Source: Actinacidiphila acidipaludis (GTDB taxonomy: Bacteria; Actinomycetota; Actinomycetes; Streptomycetales; Streptomycetaceae). Taken from it: a DNA stretch of 64,000 nt. The DNA is taken from the NCBI RefSeq assembly GCF_019890725.1, contig NZ_JAINZZ010000002.1, forward strand, positions 124,001 to 188,000, in the 5' to 3' direction. Of the stretch, positions 1 through 8,823 are shown piece by piece. Position 1 is the stretch's first letter. Each line of letters opens with the position of its first letter. The notes under the pieces were generated by a model. It was not told the origin of the DNA, did no database searches, and worked only from the letters and a program-made list of their open reading frames with translations. The translations under genes were made by a program, and so were the position numbers.

Positions 1-629
1 ATGGCGTCCCACAGCGCGGTGGCCGCGTCGTTGTCGCTCTGCTCGATCATCACCGCGGCCAGCGCACGCTCGTTCGCGGTGAGACGGGTGCCGGCGTGCT
101 GGGCCTGCAGCAGCAGCGCGGCCAGGATGTCGACCTTGACGATGCTCGCCGTGTCGTAGGTGTTGCCGTCGTCGTCGCTGGTGTCGTACGCGGCGGAGGA
201 GTCCGCGTCGTCGTCCAGGTCGGTGACGGCCACGGCGAGGTCGCCGTCCGCGGGCAGCGCGTCGATCGCCCGCCGCACCGCCGTGGCGGCCGATCGGGTC
301 GCGGTGGCCGTCGGCGTCGGCGGCGACGTCGACGACGTGGCCGGGGACTCCGTCGGGGGAGTGGCCGAAGAAGAGGCCCTGGGAGCGGCGGACTTGGAGG
401 TCGCTGTGGGAGCCGGTGGGCTCCCCGCGCCGCCGGTCGTCGCCCCGGCCGGCTTCGCGTCGGAGCCCGCGCGGGCCGACGGCGACTGCGTGATCGTGGC
501 CAGGGTCAGCACCGCCATGGCGGCGAGCGCGGTCACCGACACCATCAGCGGCCTGGCCCACGCCGGCGCGGGCCGTGCCGCCGGCCCGCCCTCACCGTCC
601 TCGCGGGACGGTGGCCGTTCCGTTCTCAT
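1..629 (-). CDS. Class A beta-lactamase-fold serine hydrolase, C-terminus cut by window edge
   Basis: The gene reads leftwards from an ATG at 629 and is still open at base 1, so only about the first 209 residues are seen. A Pro/Ala-rich N-terminus is followed by one hydrophobic segment (about residues 29-47, a signal anchor or signal peptide), then a long Ser/Thr/Pro/Ala-rich linker. The catalytic domain starts near residue 120. It shows SIVK at about residue 162, which fits the nucleophile SxxK motif, and SDN at about 198, the second beta-lactamase/transpeptidase motif. The family includes secreted beta-lactamases and D,D-carboxypeptidase-like enzymes; the KTG motif lies outside the window, so the substrate cannot be told. 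Actinobacteria carry many such exported hydrolases without proven resistance function. No strong ribosome-binding site is visible. Confidence 0.8.
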   Translation of the reverse strand, partial: MRTERPPSREDGEGGPAARPAPAWARPLMVSVTALAAMAVLTLATITQSPSARAGSDAKPAGATTGGAGSPPAPTATSKSAAPRASSSATPPTESPATSSTSPPTPTATATRSAATAVRRAIDALPADGDLAVAVTDLDDDADSSAAYDTSDDDGNTYDTASIVKVDILAALLLQAQHAGTRLTANERALAAVMIEQSDNDAATALWDA

Positions 630-1009
630 GGCGTGACCGTACGAACGGATTCTGGGGTTCTGGTGAGAGATGCGGCTGCTGTCCGTGAGATCCCGATGAA
701 TCCTCCGCCGGGCCGGACGCGGCTCCCGGCGCCGGTTCCGCGGCGCGCCCGGTCGCGGGTCCGGTCCGGACTCCCGGCGGTCCGCCTCGCCGACCGCGAC
801 CGGCGGGCCGCCCCACACGTCCCGCCCGCCCCTGCCGACCAAGCTGGGTGTTTCTTGCGGGAGTTGTGCCTATTCTTTCGCTTGCTACGCGGAGTATTGC
901 CGTGAAGTCATCGGGTCGTTACGATCCCCGGCACCAGACTTCCGGACCGCTGCCGATCCCCCCATCCCCGTGCGGCGGCGGGAGTTGACCACCGATCGGA
1001 GGAGTCCAG
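630..1009. other. Divergent intergenic region, no gene seen
   Basis: About 380 bases separate the leftward serine hydrolase from the rightward glycosidase, so both promoters should lie here. The stretch 850-905 is less GC-rich than its surroundings and is the likeliest promoter area, but I could not assign a convincing -35/-10 pair. The GGAGG at about 999-1003 belongs to the glycosidase start at 1010. Confidence 0.5.
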
Positions 1010-2698
1010 ATGGGTGTCACACGCCGGGTCTTCCTGCAGGCCGCCGTCGCGGCGGGAGCCGCCGGAGCCGCAGGGGCCACCACGACCGCGCTCGCCGGCA
1101 CCGCCGCCGCGGCGAGCGGCCCGGGCGACGTGGTCGGCAAGATCACCGTCGGGTACCAGGGCTGGTTCGCGTGCATCGGCGACGGTGCGCCGATCAACGC
1201 CTGGTGGCACTGGAGTTCCGACGCGGGCCAGCCGCCGTCCCCGTCCAACACCGGCATCGTCGCCTGGCCGGACGTGCGGGACTACACGCACACCTACCGG
1301 ACCGCGTACGCGAACCTCGGGAACGGTCAGCCGGCCACCCTGTTCTCGTCCTACGACCAGCAGACGGTCGACACGCACTTCCAGTGGATGCAGCAGTACG
1401 GCATCGATACCGCGGCCCTGCAGCGCTTCAACCCCAACGGCGGCGAGGGCCCGACGCGGGACGCGATGGCCACCAAGGTGCGCAGCGCCGCCGAGGCGCA
1501 CAACGTGAAGTTCTACGTCATGTACGACGTCTCGGACTGGACGAACATGCAGTCGGAGATCAAGACCGACTGGACGGCCAAGATGGCCGCGCACACGGCC
1601 AGTCCGGCCTACGCCCGGCAGAACGGCAAGCCGGTGGTGTGCATCTGGGGCTTCGGCTTCAACGACAACCAGCGCCCGTTCGCCCCCGCGCCGTGCCTGG
1701 ACGTCGTCAACTGGTTCAAGGCGCAGGGCTGTTACGTCATCGGCGGCGTGCCGACCTGGTGGCGCACCGGTGACCGCGACTCCCGGCCGGGGTTCAGCGA
1801 CGTCTACCACGCCTTCCACATGCTCTCGCCCTGGATGGTGGGCCGGATCGGCAACGTCGGCGACGCGGACAACTTCTACAACGTCGCCACCGTGCCCGAC
1901 CTCGCGGAGTGCGCCGCCCACGGCATCGACTACCAGCCGTGTGTGCTTCCCGGCGCGGTCACCCTGCGGCAGCGCGCCCACGGCGACTTCATGTGGCGGC
2001 AGTTCTACAACATGTGCCGGGCGGGCGTGCAGGGCGTCTACATCTCGATGTTCGACGAGTTCAACGAGGGCAACCAGATCGCCAAGACCGCCGAGAGCCA
2101 GGCGTGGGTGCCGGCCGGCTCCGGCTTCCTGGCGCTGGACGAGGACGGGACGGCCTGCTCCTCCGACTACTACCTGCGGCTGACCGGCGACGGCGGCCGG
2201 ATGCTCAAGGGGCAGCTCGCGCTCACCGCCACCCGGCCCACCCCGCCCGTGACCGGCGGCGGGGGCGGCGGCACCCCGGTGAACCTGGCGCTGCACAGGG
2301 CGACGTCGGAGAGCAGCCACACCCAGGTCTACGGGTCGGGCAACGCGGTCGACGGCGACCCGAACACCTACTGGGAGTCGGCCAACAACGCGTTCCCGCA
2401 GTGGCTCCAGGTGGACCTCGGCGCGGCGACCGGCGTGCGGCGCATGGTCCTGGCGCTGCCGCCGTCCACGGCGTGGGGCGCCCGCACCCAGACCGTCGCC
2501 GTCCAGGGCAGCACCGACGGGGGCACCTTCAGCCAGCTGCTGGCCGCCGCGTCGTACCGGTTCGACCCGGCGACCGGGAACACCGCGACGGTGACGCTGC
2601 CCGCGACGACCGTGACGCGCTACGTGCGCCTGACGTTCACGGCCAACACCGGCTGGCCCGCCGGGCAGGTCTCCGAAGTCCAGATCTACGCGTCCTGA
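1010..2698 (+). CDS. Tat-exported GH99-like glycoside hydrolase with C-terminal F5/8C (CBM32-like) domain
   Basis: A 562-residue secreted protein. The N-terminus has a twin-arginine motif (TRRVFLQAA) followed by an Ala/Gly hydrophobic stretch, so Tat export is expected. Residues about 42-400 resemble GH99/GH71-like (beta/alpha)8 enzymes: GYQGWF near the start of the domain and FDEFNEGNQI, with Glu350 and Glu353, where GH99 enzymes carry their two catalytic acidic residues. A Gly-rich linker (about 415-423) leads to a discoidin/F5/8-type-C module (about 424-562), probably carbohydrate-binding. GH99 enzymes cleave alpha-mannosides internally, but many bacterial homologues are labelled xylosidase/arabinosidase without proof, so the substrate is open. 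A GGAGG about 7 bases upstream supports the ATG at 1010. It is transcribed alone, convergent with the next gene. Confidence 0.82.
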   Translation: MGVTRRVFLQAAVAAGAAGAAGATTTALAGTAAAASGPGDVVGKITVGYQGWFACIGDGAPINAWWHWSSDAGQPPSPSNTGIVAWPDVRDYTHTYRTAYANLGNGQPATLFSSYDQQTVDTHFQWMQQYGIDTAALQRFNPNGGEGPTRDAMATKVRSAAEAHNVKFYVMYDVSDWTNMQSEIKTDWTAKMAAHTASPAYARQNGKPVVCIWGFGFNDNQRPFAPAPCLDVVNWFKAQGCYVIGGVPTWWRTGDRDSRPGFSDVYHAFHMLSPWMVGRIGNVGDADNFYNVATVPDLAECAAHGIDYQPCVLPGAVTLRQRAHGDFMWRQFYNMCRAGVQGVYISMFDEFNEGNQIAKTAESQAWVPAGSGFLALDEDGTACSSDYYLRLTGDGGRMLKGQLALTATRPTPPVTGGGGGGTPVNLALHRATSESSHTQVYGSGNAVDGDPNTYWESANNAFPQWLQVDLGAATGVRRMVLALPPSTAWGARTQTVAVQGSTDGGTFSQLLAAASYRFDPATGNTATVTLPATTVTRYVRLTFTANTGWPAGQVSEVQIYAS

Positions 2699-2737
2699 CC
2701 GGTCCGGTACCGGCCGGCGCCCGTCCTCGTCCGACGG

Positions 2738-4291
2738 TCAACTCGGCCCGCAGGCGACCGCGTCGGTGAGGTCGGCGCACGGCCGGTCACCGTGCGAGCG
2801 GATGATGTCCTGACCCACCTCGTTGGTCAGGTAGCGCAGGAAGCTGGCGGTGAGCGACCGGGCCGGCGGCTCTCCGTAGGTGTAGGCGTACTCGGTGGCC
2901 CAGAACGGGTACGCGTCGGCGTCCGCCGCGTCCAGGGTGGCCTGCTGGCCGTTGATCCGCACGGTCAGCAGGTCGTGGCGGGCCGTGGCCGACCCCAGCT
3001 CGCTGTACCCCAGCGCCCCGGGCGTGGCCGCGACCGTGTCCAGCAGGGCGTCCGTCGTGCCGCGGCGGCAGCGGATCACCCCGGTGGCGCCGCGCCCGGA
3101 CGGTGTGCGGCAGTCGCTGGAGTTCTCGCCCGGCTCCAGCGTGCCGCCGAGCAGCCGGGTCTCGAACGCCCTGCGGGTGCCCGACCCGGAGTCGCGGCTG
3201 ACCAGCCGGACCGGGACGTCGTCACCCCCCAGCTGCCGCCAGTTGGTGATCTTCCCGGCGTAGATCCGGCGGATGTCGCCGGACGTCAGGTCCTGCACGC
3301 CCGCGTCCTTGTTCACGACCAGAGTGAACAGCAGGAAGCCCATGGGGCGTTGCAGCACCCGCGGGTGCCCGGCGTCCTTGGGCCCGTCGGAGAAGGCGAT
3401 CACCGGCGGGGTGCCGGAACCCTGCCGGCGTCCGGCCGCGTCCAGGTCGTCCACGCCGACGCCGCTGGTGTCGGCGGTGACGGTGAACGTCGCGCGGGGG
3501 CAGGTGTGGTGGTACGCCGCGGACGCCTCCCGCAGCACCGGCGCGAACGCCGTCGAACCCGACAGCGTCAGCCGCCCGGACGCGCAGTCCAGCGGCGCCG
3601 CGGTGGTGTCCTTGGTGAGCGACACGACGAGTTGCGCCACGATCACCGCGGCCAGGAACAGCACCATCGCGACCGCCGCCCGGGAGGTGCCGGTCCGGCT
3701 CCTGGTCTCCTGGATCTGCCCGGAGCCCACGCCGCCCTTGATGCCGCCGCTGACCCGCGGCGCCACGAACTCCGTGCGCGCGCCGTTCGCCGGCGGGTCC
3801 GCGCTCTCCAGCGCGGCGAGCACCTTGTAGTGCGCGCCGCGGTTCATCGGCACCCGGGGCAGGGAGATCACCCCGTCCTGGAACCCCAGCCCGGACTCCC
3901 GGTCGAAGGAGTCCCGCAGGAAGTCGGAGCTGACCTCGGTGACGACGAGACCGGCGACCTTGCGGCCGGGGAACTCGACGGTGATGCCCACCCGGTCGTG
4001 GTCCAGGCGGGCGTAGTCCCCGGTGTCGATGTCGGTGACCCCGTTGTTCTCCACCCGCAGCAGCACGAACGACGGGTCGACCAGCGCCCGGCCGTCCGGC
4101 AGCCGCAGCTGCTGCAGGGCGCCGGCGTACTCGGAGTGCACGAGGTCGGTGACCGTGGTGTCCATCTGCACCCGGTAGCCCAGCCGTTTGCGGCCGGTGA
4201 AGGCGAACTCGTAGAGCGCGGCCACGACCGGGACCACCAGGCCCAGGACCGCGAGCGTGATCTCCCAGGGGACGTTCACGGCTGCGCGCAC
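2738..4291 (-). CDS. Membrane-anchored PstS-like substrate-binding protein
   Basis: About 517 residues. An N-terminal membrane segment (about 9-28) is followed by a soluble region of roughly 170 residues, a second membrane segment (about 205-225), and then a PstS-like periplasmic binding domain (about 235-517). That domain has features typical of phosphate-binding PstS-type proteins: LSGSTAFAP near its start and SRDSGSGTRRAF, the loop that contacts the oxyanion. No pstCAB genes are nearby, so it may act as a sensor or as a stand-alone binding protein and not as a transporter subunit. GTG at 4291 has GAGAG directly against it. GTG at 4279 is better spaced and may be the true start. It is transcribed away from fpg across a 205-base G-rich gap. 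Confidence 0.75.
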   Translation of the reverse strand: MRAAVNVPWEITLAVLGLVVPVVAALYEFAFTGRKRLGYRVQMDTTVTDLVHSEYAGALQQLRLPDGRALVDPSFVLLRVENNGVTDIDTGDYARLDHDRVGITVEFPGRKVAGLVVTEVSSDFLRDSFDRESGLGFQDGVISLPRVPMNRGAHYKVLAALESADPPANGARTEFVAPRVSGGIKGGVGSGQIQETRSRTGTSRAAVAMVLFLAAVIVAQLVVSLTKDTTAAPLDCASGRLTLSGSTAFAPVLREASAAYHHTCPRATFTVTADTSGVGVDDLDAAGRRQGSGTPPVIAFSDGPKDAGHPRVLQRPMGFLLFTLVVNKDAGVQDLTSGDIRRIYAGKITNWRQLGGDDVPVRLVSRDSGSGTRRAFETRLLGGTLEPGENSSDCRTPSGRGATGVIRCRRGTTDALLDTVAATPGALGYSELGSATARHDLLTVRINGQQATLDAADADAYPFWATEYAYTYGEPPARSLTASFLRYLTNEVGQDIIRSHGDRPCADLTDAVACGPS

Positions 4292-4496
4292 CTCTCACGA
4301 CGACGGCCACCGCAAAGGGGTGGACCGTCACGCTACGAGAGCTGACGTCCCGTCACACCCTGTCCCGGGAAGCGTTCCGCAGGTGTTCACCGAGCGTTGG
4401 CGGGCGGGCGGCGGAACGCCACATCCCGGTTCCGGGAGGCCGCGAGGGAAGACCGCGGGAGAAGCCCCCGGGGGAAGCCCGCCGGGGGGAAGACCG

Positions 4497-5366
4497 TTAT
4501 TTCAGCAGGCGGGACAGCCGGCGGTCGGCCAGCGGCTTGCCACCGGTCTGGCAGGTGGGGCAGTACTGCAGCGAGGAGTCGCTGAAGGACACCTCGCGGA
4601 TGGTGTCGCCGCACACCGGGCAGGGCTCGCCGGTGCGGCCGTGCACCCGCAGCCCGGACTTCTTCTCGGACTTCAGGTCGCGCAGCGGCAGCCCGCGGGA
4701 GCGCTCGACGGCCTCGGTGAGGGTCGTGCCCATCGCCGCGTAGAGACCGGCCACCTCGTCGTCGCCGAGATTCGCCGCCAGCTTGAACGGCGACATCTTG
4801 GCGGCGTGCAGGATCTCGTCGGAGTAGGCGTTGCCGATGCCCGCCAGCACGCTCTGGTCGCGCAGTACGCCCTTGATCTGCCGGCGCTCGCCGCGCAGCA
4901 GGGCCGCGAAGTCCTCCAGCGTGAAGGTCCCGGACAGCGGGTCGGGGCCCAGCCGGGCGATCCCCGGCACCTCCTGCGGATCGCGGACCACGTAGATCGC
5001 CAGGCGCTTCTGGGTGCCGGCCTCCGTGACGTCGAAGCCGGCGCCGTCGTCCGGGTCGCCGAGCCGCACCCGCAGCGCGAGGGGGCCGCGGCCGGGCTTC
5101 GGCGGGGCGTCCGGCAGCCGGTCCAGCCAGCGCACCCAGCCGCCGCGGGCGAGGTGGACGACCAGGTGCAGGTCGCCCAGGGTCAGGTCGAGGAACTTCC
5201 CGTGGCGTCCGGCCGCGTCGAAGGTCCGCCCCTCCAGGGCGGTCAGCGGCGGGTCGTAGGTCTTGAGGGCGTGCACGGCCGTGAGCTGGGCGCGGCCGAC
5301 GCTGCGGCCCGCCAGGTGCTCGGCCAGGAACCGGCTGAGGGACTCGACCTCCGGCATTTCGGGCAT
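4497..5366 (-). CDS. Fpg/Nei-family DNA glycosylase
   Basis: Removes oxidised bases from DNA and nicks the AP site (base-excision repair, cytoplasm). The start is fixed by chemistry: the family uses the N-terminal proline left after Met removal followed by Glu, and both ATGs at 5366 (MPEMPEVE) and 5357 (MPEVE) give Pro-Glu. The upstream in-frame extension to 5402 is therefore rejected. A helix-two-turn-helix region contains GIGNAYSDEILHAAKMSPF. The C-terminal zinc finger has CPVC and CPTC pairs. At about 289 residues it has normal length. I cannot separate Fpg (8-oxoguanine) from Nei (oxidised pyrimidines) by eye. It is a single gene between glnA and the PstS-like gene. Confidence 0.9.
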   Translation of the reverse strand: MPEMPEVESLSRFLAEHLAGRSVGRAQLTAVHALKTYDPPLTALEGRTFDAAGRHGKFLDLTLGDLHLVVHLARGGWVRWLDRLPDAPPKPGRGPLALRVRLGDPDDGAGFDVTEAGTQKRLAIYVVRDPQEVPGIARLGPDPLSGTFTLEDFAALLRGERRQIKGVLRDQSVLAGIGNAYSDEILHAAKMSPFKLAANLGDDEVAGLYAAMGTTLTEAVERSRGLPLRDLKSEKKSGLRVHGRTGEPCPVCGDTIREVSFSDSSLQYCPTCQTGGKPLADRRLSRLLK

Positions 5367-5468
5367 GCGTCCAGTCTGCCCCGGGCCGGCGCGAGCGCGC
5401 ACCCGCCGCGGACCAGGGAGTGAGGGATCGGCCTGACCGCTCGATCTTGATGCTAGGCGCCAGCACGC

Positions 5469-5503
5469 GGGCCGCGCCCTCCCGGCGGGGAAGGGCGCGG
5501 CCC
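5469..5503 (-). terminator. Hairpin terminator downstream of glnA
   Basis: Perfect 12-bp stem (5469-5480 with 5492-5503) and an 11-base loop, 46 bases beyond the glnA stop codon. As is usual in this GC-rich background there is no clear U-tract. Confidence 0.65.
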
Positions 5504-5549
5504 GGAGACGGCACAGGGGGAGCGGAAGCCGCTCCGGCCTGCGGCTGGG

Positions 5550-6959
5550 TCACACGTCGAAGTAGAGCTCGAACTCGTGCGGGTGCGGGCGCAGCGCGAT
5601 CGGGGCGATCTCGTTGGCGCGCTTGAAGTCGATCCAGGTCTCGATCAGGTCCGAGGTGAAGACGCCGCCGGCCTGCAGGTACTCGTTGTCCTCCTCCAGG
5701 GCGGAGAGGACCGCGGGCAGCGAGGTCGGGACCTGGGGCACGTTCGCGTGCTCCTCGGGCGCGAGCTCGTAGAGGTCCTTGTCGATCGGCTCGGCCGGCT
5801 CGATCTTGTTCTTCACGCCGTCCAGGCCCGCGAGCAGCAGCGCGGAGAAGGCCAGGTACGGGTTGGAGGACGGGTCCGGCGCGCGGAACTCGACGCGCTT
5901 GGCCTTCGCGTTGGAGCCGGTGATCGGGATGCGCATCGCCGCGGACCGGTTGCGCTGCGAGTACACCAGGTTCACCGGCGCCTCGAAGCCCGGGACCAGG
6001 CGGTGGTACGAGTTCACCGTCGGGTTGGTGAAGGCCAGCAGCGACGGCGCGTGCTTGAGGATGCCGCCGATGTAGTAGCGGGCGGTGTCCGACAGGCCCG
6101 CGTAGCCCTGCTCGTCGTAGAACAGCGGCGAGCCGCCCTGCCACAGCGACTGGTGGACGTGCATGCCCGAGCCGTTGTCACCGAAGATCGGCTTCGGCAT
6201 GAAGGTCGCGGTCTTGCCGTTGCGCCAGGCGACGTTCTTCACGATGTACTTGAAGAGCATCAGGTCGTCGGCCGCGGCGAGCAGCGTGTTGAACTTGTAG
6301 TTGATCTCCGCCTGGCCGGCGGTGCCGACCTCGTGGTGCTGGCGCTCGACCTGCAGGCCGGCCGCCTCCAGCTCCAGGCTGATCTCGGCGCGCAGGTCGG
6401 CGAAGTGGTCGACCGGCGGGGCGGGGAAGTAGCCGCCCTTGTAGCGGACCTTGTAGCCGCGGTTGTCCTGCTGCGCGCCGGTGTTCCAGGCGCCCGCCTC
6501 GGAGTCGATGTGGTAGAAGGACTCGTTCGCCTTCGTCTCGAACCGCACGCTGTCGAAGACGTAGAACTCGGCCTCGGGACCGAAGTACGCCGTGTCGGCG
6601 ATGCCGGTCGACGCGAGGTAGGCCTCGGCCTTCTTCGCCACGTTCCGCGGGTCACGGCTGTACTGCTCGCCGGTGATCGGGTCGTGGATGAAGAAGTTGA
6701 TGTTGAGGGTCTTGTCCCGGCGGAACGGGTCGACGCGGGCCGTGGAGAGGTCGGCGCGCAGCGCCATGTCGGACTCGTGGATCGCCTGGAAGCCGCGGAT
6801 GGACGACCCGTCGAAGGCGAGCTCCTCGGTCGGGTCGAAGGACGAGACCGGGACCGTGAAGTGCTGCATGACGCCGGGCAGGTCGCAGAACCGGACGTCG
6901 ACGAACTTGACGCCCTCGTCCGCGATGAACTTGTTGACGTCGTCGGCGTTCTGGAACAT
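5550..6959 (-). CDS. glnA: Glutamine synthetase type I (GSI-beta)
   Basis: Makes glutamine from glutamate, ammonia and ATP; it is a cytoplasmic dodecamer and the main ammonium-assimilation enzyme. The 469-residue length matches the family. The start [12 protein letters not shown] is preceded by an AGGAGGAG ribosome-binding site about 6 bases upstream, so longer in-frame extensions are rejected. Signature segments are present: [37 protein letters not shown]. Tyr397 within [10 protein letters not shown] sits where GlnE adenylylates GSI-beta enzymes, so post-translational control is expected. A GlnR box lies about 95 bases upstream. Transcription ends at a 12-bp hairpin. Confidence 0.98.
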   Translation of the reverse strand: MFQNADDVNKFIADEGVKFVDVRFCDLPGVMQHFTVPVSSFDPTEELAFDGSSIRGFQAIHESDMALRADLSTARVDPFRRDKTLNINFFIHDPITGEQYSRDPRNVAKKAEAYLASTGIADTAYFGPEAEFYVFDSVRFETKANESFYHIDSEAGAWNTGAQQDNRGYKVRYKGGYFPAPPVDHFADLRAEISLELEAAGLQVERQHHEVGTAGQAEINYKFNTLLAAADDLMLFKYIVKNVAWRNGKTATFMPKPIFGDNGSGMHVHQSLWQGGSPLFYDEQGYAGLSDTARYYIGGILKHAPSLLAFTNPTVNSYHRLVPGFEAPVNLVYSQRNRSAAMRIPITGSNAKAKRVEFRAPDPSSNPYLAFSALLLAGLDGVKNKIEPAEPIDKDLYELAPEEHANVPQVPTSLPAVLSALEEDNEYLQAGGVFTSDLIETWIDFKRANEIAPIALRPHPHEFELYFDV

Positions 6960-7053
6960 CCAACTCCTCCTAGGCCCGGCCCCGGCGGGTCGGGTTGGCG
7001 ATCGAGGTGCGGCCAGTGCGGTGGCGCACACGCCCCGACCATAGAGATCAGGG

Positions 7054-7091
7054 ATTTCTCCAGCATGACCCATTTGTTTCGTCGGCGTTAA
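7054..7091 (-). promoter_or_regulatory. GlnR operator upstream of glnA
   Basis: On the minus strand four 5-mers recur with exactly six bases between each: TTAAC, GAAAC, GTCAT, GAAAT. This fits the actinobacterial GlnR box, gTnAc-n6-GaAAc repeated twice. It lies 95-132 bases before the glnA start codon. GlnR normally activates glnA under nitrogen limitation. Confidence 0.88.
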
Positions 7092-7156
7092 CCGCGACGC
7101 CCGGGTGGGGGGACCCGTGCGGCACCACTGCGCCACTCGGGGGTTACCGTGGACGG

Positions 7157-7624
7157 GTGGACAACAGGGAAGCAATGGGATCGTGGCTCTCCGGACCGCG
7201 GGCCGCCGCCGAGAAGATGGGCGTGGACTTCGGCTACCGCGGTGAGCGCCTCGGGCTCCCCGAGGAGGGACCTGGATCCATCGCACCGGTCGGCCGGCGC
7301 ATCGCGGCCATCTTCATCGACTGGATCCTCTGCGTGCTGATCGCCTACGCCCTCATCGCGCACCGTGACCTGCACGGGGCCGAGAACTGGGCGCTCGCCG
7401 TCTTCGGGGTCGTCGCCTACATCGGTGTCGCCCTGGTCGGCGCCACCCCCGGCAAGCTGCTGCTGCGGCTGCGGGTCGTCCGGGCCGACGGCCGCCGCCT
7501 CGGCCCCGGCGGCGCGCTGATCCGCACCGTGCTGCTGCTCCTGGTGATCCCGGCCGTCGTCTGGGACCGCGACACCCGGGGACTGCACGACAAGGCCGCC
7601 AAGGCCGTCCAGATCAGGATCTAG
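7157..7624 (+). CDS. RDD-family membrane protein
   Basis: 155 residues with about three membrane segments (about 46-66, 76-100, 120-138). RDD hallmarks are visible: [10 protein letters not shown] at the start of the first helix and [12 protein letters not shown] after the second. RDD proteins are small integral membrane proteins; some are linked to ion or solute transport, but this one has no known role. GTG at 7157 is chosen because it matches the usual family N-terminus ([15 protein letters not shown]). A TACCGT hexamer six bases before it suggests a leaderless mRNA. It diverges from glnA and shares the 197-base gap holding the GlnR box; its nitrogen regulation is untested. Confidence 0.88.
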   Translation: MDNREAMGSWLSGPRAAAEKMGVDFGYRGERLGLPEEGPGSIAPVGRRIAAIFIDWILCVLIAYALIAHRDLHGAENWALAVFGVVAYIGVALVGATPGKLLLRLRVVRADGRRLGPGGALIRTVLLLLVIPAVVWDRDTRGLHDKAAKAVQIRI

Positions 7625-7633
7625 AGAACGCTG

Positions 7634-7684
7634 GAGAACGGGAGAAGGGGCGCGGCCTCAGGCCGCGCCCCTTCTCCCGTTCTC
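7634..7684. terminator. Very strong bidirectional hairpin terminator
   Basis: Perfect 24-bp inverted repeat (7634-7657 with 7661-7684) and a TCA loop, between the converging RDD and DUF4191 genes. It can serve both strands. Confidence 0.92.
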
Positions 7685-7695
7685 GTCGTGCCGCG

Positions 7696-8376
7696 TCAGC
7701 GTCCCTTCGGCAGCCGCATGCCGCGCGGCATCGGGCCCTTCGGGATCGGCATGTTGCTCATCATGTCGCCCATCGCGCGCAGCCGGTCGTTGACCTCGGT
7801 GGCCTTCGGCCCGCTCAGCGCGCGCGGCAGGCGCAGCAGCGTGGTGCGGATCTTCTTCAGCGGCAGCTGGCCCTCGCCGTCACCGACGATGTAGTCGTGC
7901 ACCGGCACGTCGTACACGATCCGGGCGACCTTGCGCTTCTCGGTGGCCAGCAGGCCCTTCACCCGGTTCGGGTTGCCCTCCGCGATGAGCACCACACCGG
8001 CGCGGCCGACCGCGCGGTGCACCACGTCCTGGCTCTTGTTCATGTTCACCGCGGGAGTGACCGTCCAGCCGCGGCCCACGTTCTGCAGCACCGCCGCCGC
8101 GGCGCCCGGCTTACCCTCGAGCTGGCCGAAGGCCGCCCGCTCGGCACGGCGCCCGAATACGACGGCCATCGCCAGGAGCGCGATCAGCGCACCCAGGATC
8201 GCCGCGAAGATGGGGTGATCGATCAAGAAGCCGAGGGCGAGGATGACACCGAAGGTGACGATTCCCACAGCCGCAAGGACAAGCCCGATCTTCGGATCGG
8301 CCTGCCTGGTCATCTTGTACGTCTGAGCGATCTGCGCGAGCCGCCCAGGGTTCTCGGATGTTTCCTTCCTCGCCAT
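7696..8376 (-). CDS. DUF4191 membrane protein
   Basis: 226 residues with two adjacent membrane helices (about 29-52 and 55-76) and a soluble C-terminal part, ending in a basic Met/Pro/Gly-rich tail. DUF4191 proteins are conserved next to lipA in actinobacteria, and the same neighbourhood is seen here. Function is unknown; a membrane role related to lipoate or to the neighbouring small protein is only guilt by association. The ATG start is followed by a charged MARKETSENPGRLAQIAQTY segment typical of the family. Confidence 0.88.
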   Translation of the reverse strand: MARKETSENPGRLAQIAQTYKMTRQADPKIGLVLAAVGIVTFGVILALGFLIDHPIFAAILGALIALLAMAVVFGRRAERAAFGQLEGKPGAAAAVLQNVGRGWTVTPAVNMNKSQDVVHRAVGRAGVVLIAEGNPNRVKGLLATEKRKVARIVYDVPVHDYIVGDGEGQLPLKKIRTTLLRLPRALSGPKATEVNDRLRAMGDMMSNMPIPKGPMPRGMRLPKGR

Positions 8377-8440
8377 GCGGCAAAGGATACGTGGCCGTTC
8401 GGGACGGCGTCACCGCGGCCGGGTCGCCGGCCGCGCGGCG

Positions 8441-8677
8441 TCAGTCGCGGAGCACTCCTGTGACGCGCTGGCCGGCGGTCAGGGCGTTCATCTCGTACTC
8501 CGCGTCCCGGCGGTCCCTGGCCCGCTGGCGGTCCGCCACGACGGCCGCCCAGGCGTTCCTGCGGGCCGTCTGCTGGCCACCGGACAGCAGAAAGGATTCG
8601 ACAGCGCGCAGCCCCCGGGTCACGGGAGTGCGGACGTGCGGTGCGGCAAACGGCTCGGACGGCAACTCGGACGGCAT
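8441..8677 (-). CDS. Conserved small hypothetical protein between lipA and DUF4191
   Basis: 78 residues (MPSELPSEPFAAPHV...). The ATG at 8677 has a GAGGGGG ribosome-binding site 4 bases upstream, which decides against the longer in-frame start at 8731. It has no membrane segment or signal. The middle is Arg/Ala-rich and helical (TARRNAWAAVVADRQRARDRRDAEYEM is strongly charged), so it may bind nucleic acid or a partner. From memory, a protein of this size sits in the same place in S. coelicolor. Function is unknown. Confidence 0.72.
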   Translation of the reverse strand: MPSELPSEPFAAPHVRTPVTRGLRAVESFLLSGGQQTARRNAWAAVVADRQRARDRRDAEYEMNALTAGQRVTGVLRD

Positions 8678-8782
8678 GGAGCCCCCTCGGAAGGCAGCTG
8701 TGCGACGGCTGTACGGAACCAGCCTCGGCACAATGTGTTACCAGCCGGTGACCATCCGGTCAATCTCGTATGAAAGCCTCAT

Positions 8783-8814
8783 CGGTGCCGCCCGGACCCT
8801 TCCGGACGGCACCG
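8783..8814 (-). terminator. Hairpin terminator region upstream of lipA stop side
   Basis: 14-bp stem with one mismatch (8783-8796 with 8801-8814) and a 4-base loop, 9 bases past the lipA stop codon. It would end the lipA transcript before the small gene. Confidence 0.7.
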
Positions 8815-8823
8815 AGTCACGAC

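Noticed and set aside
908-2320. Long leftward open frame antisense to the glycosidase gene
   Set aside because: Its translation is Arg/Val/His-rich and lacks any fold signature; in such GC-rich DNA long antisense frames arise from codon bias. The plus-strand protein has signal, catalytic and binding domains.
4440-4496. G-run tract with GGGAAGACCG repeats, possible quadruplex
   Set aside because: G runs are common in this base composition, and there is no conserved gene or promoter relation; it is left as the downstream region of the glycosylase gene.
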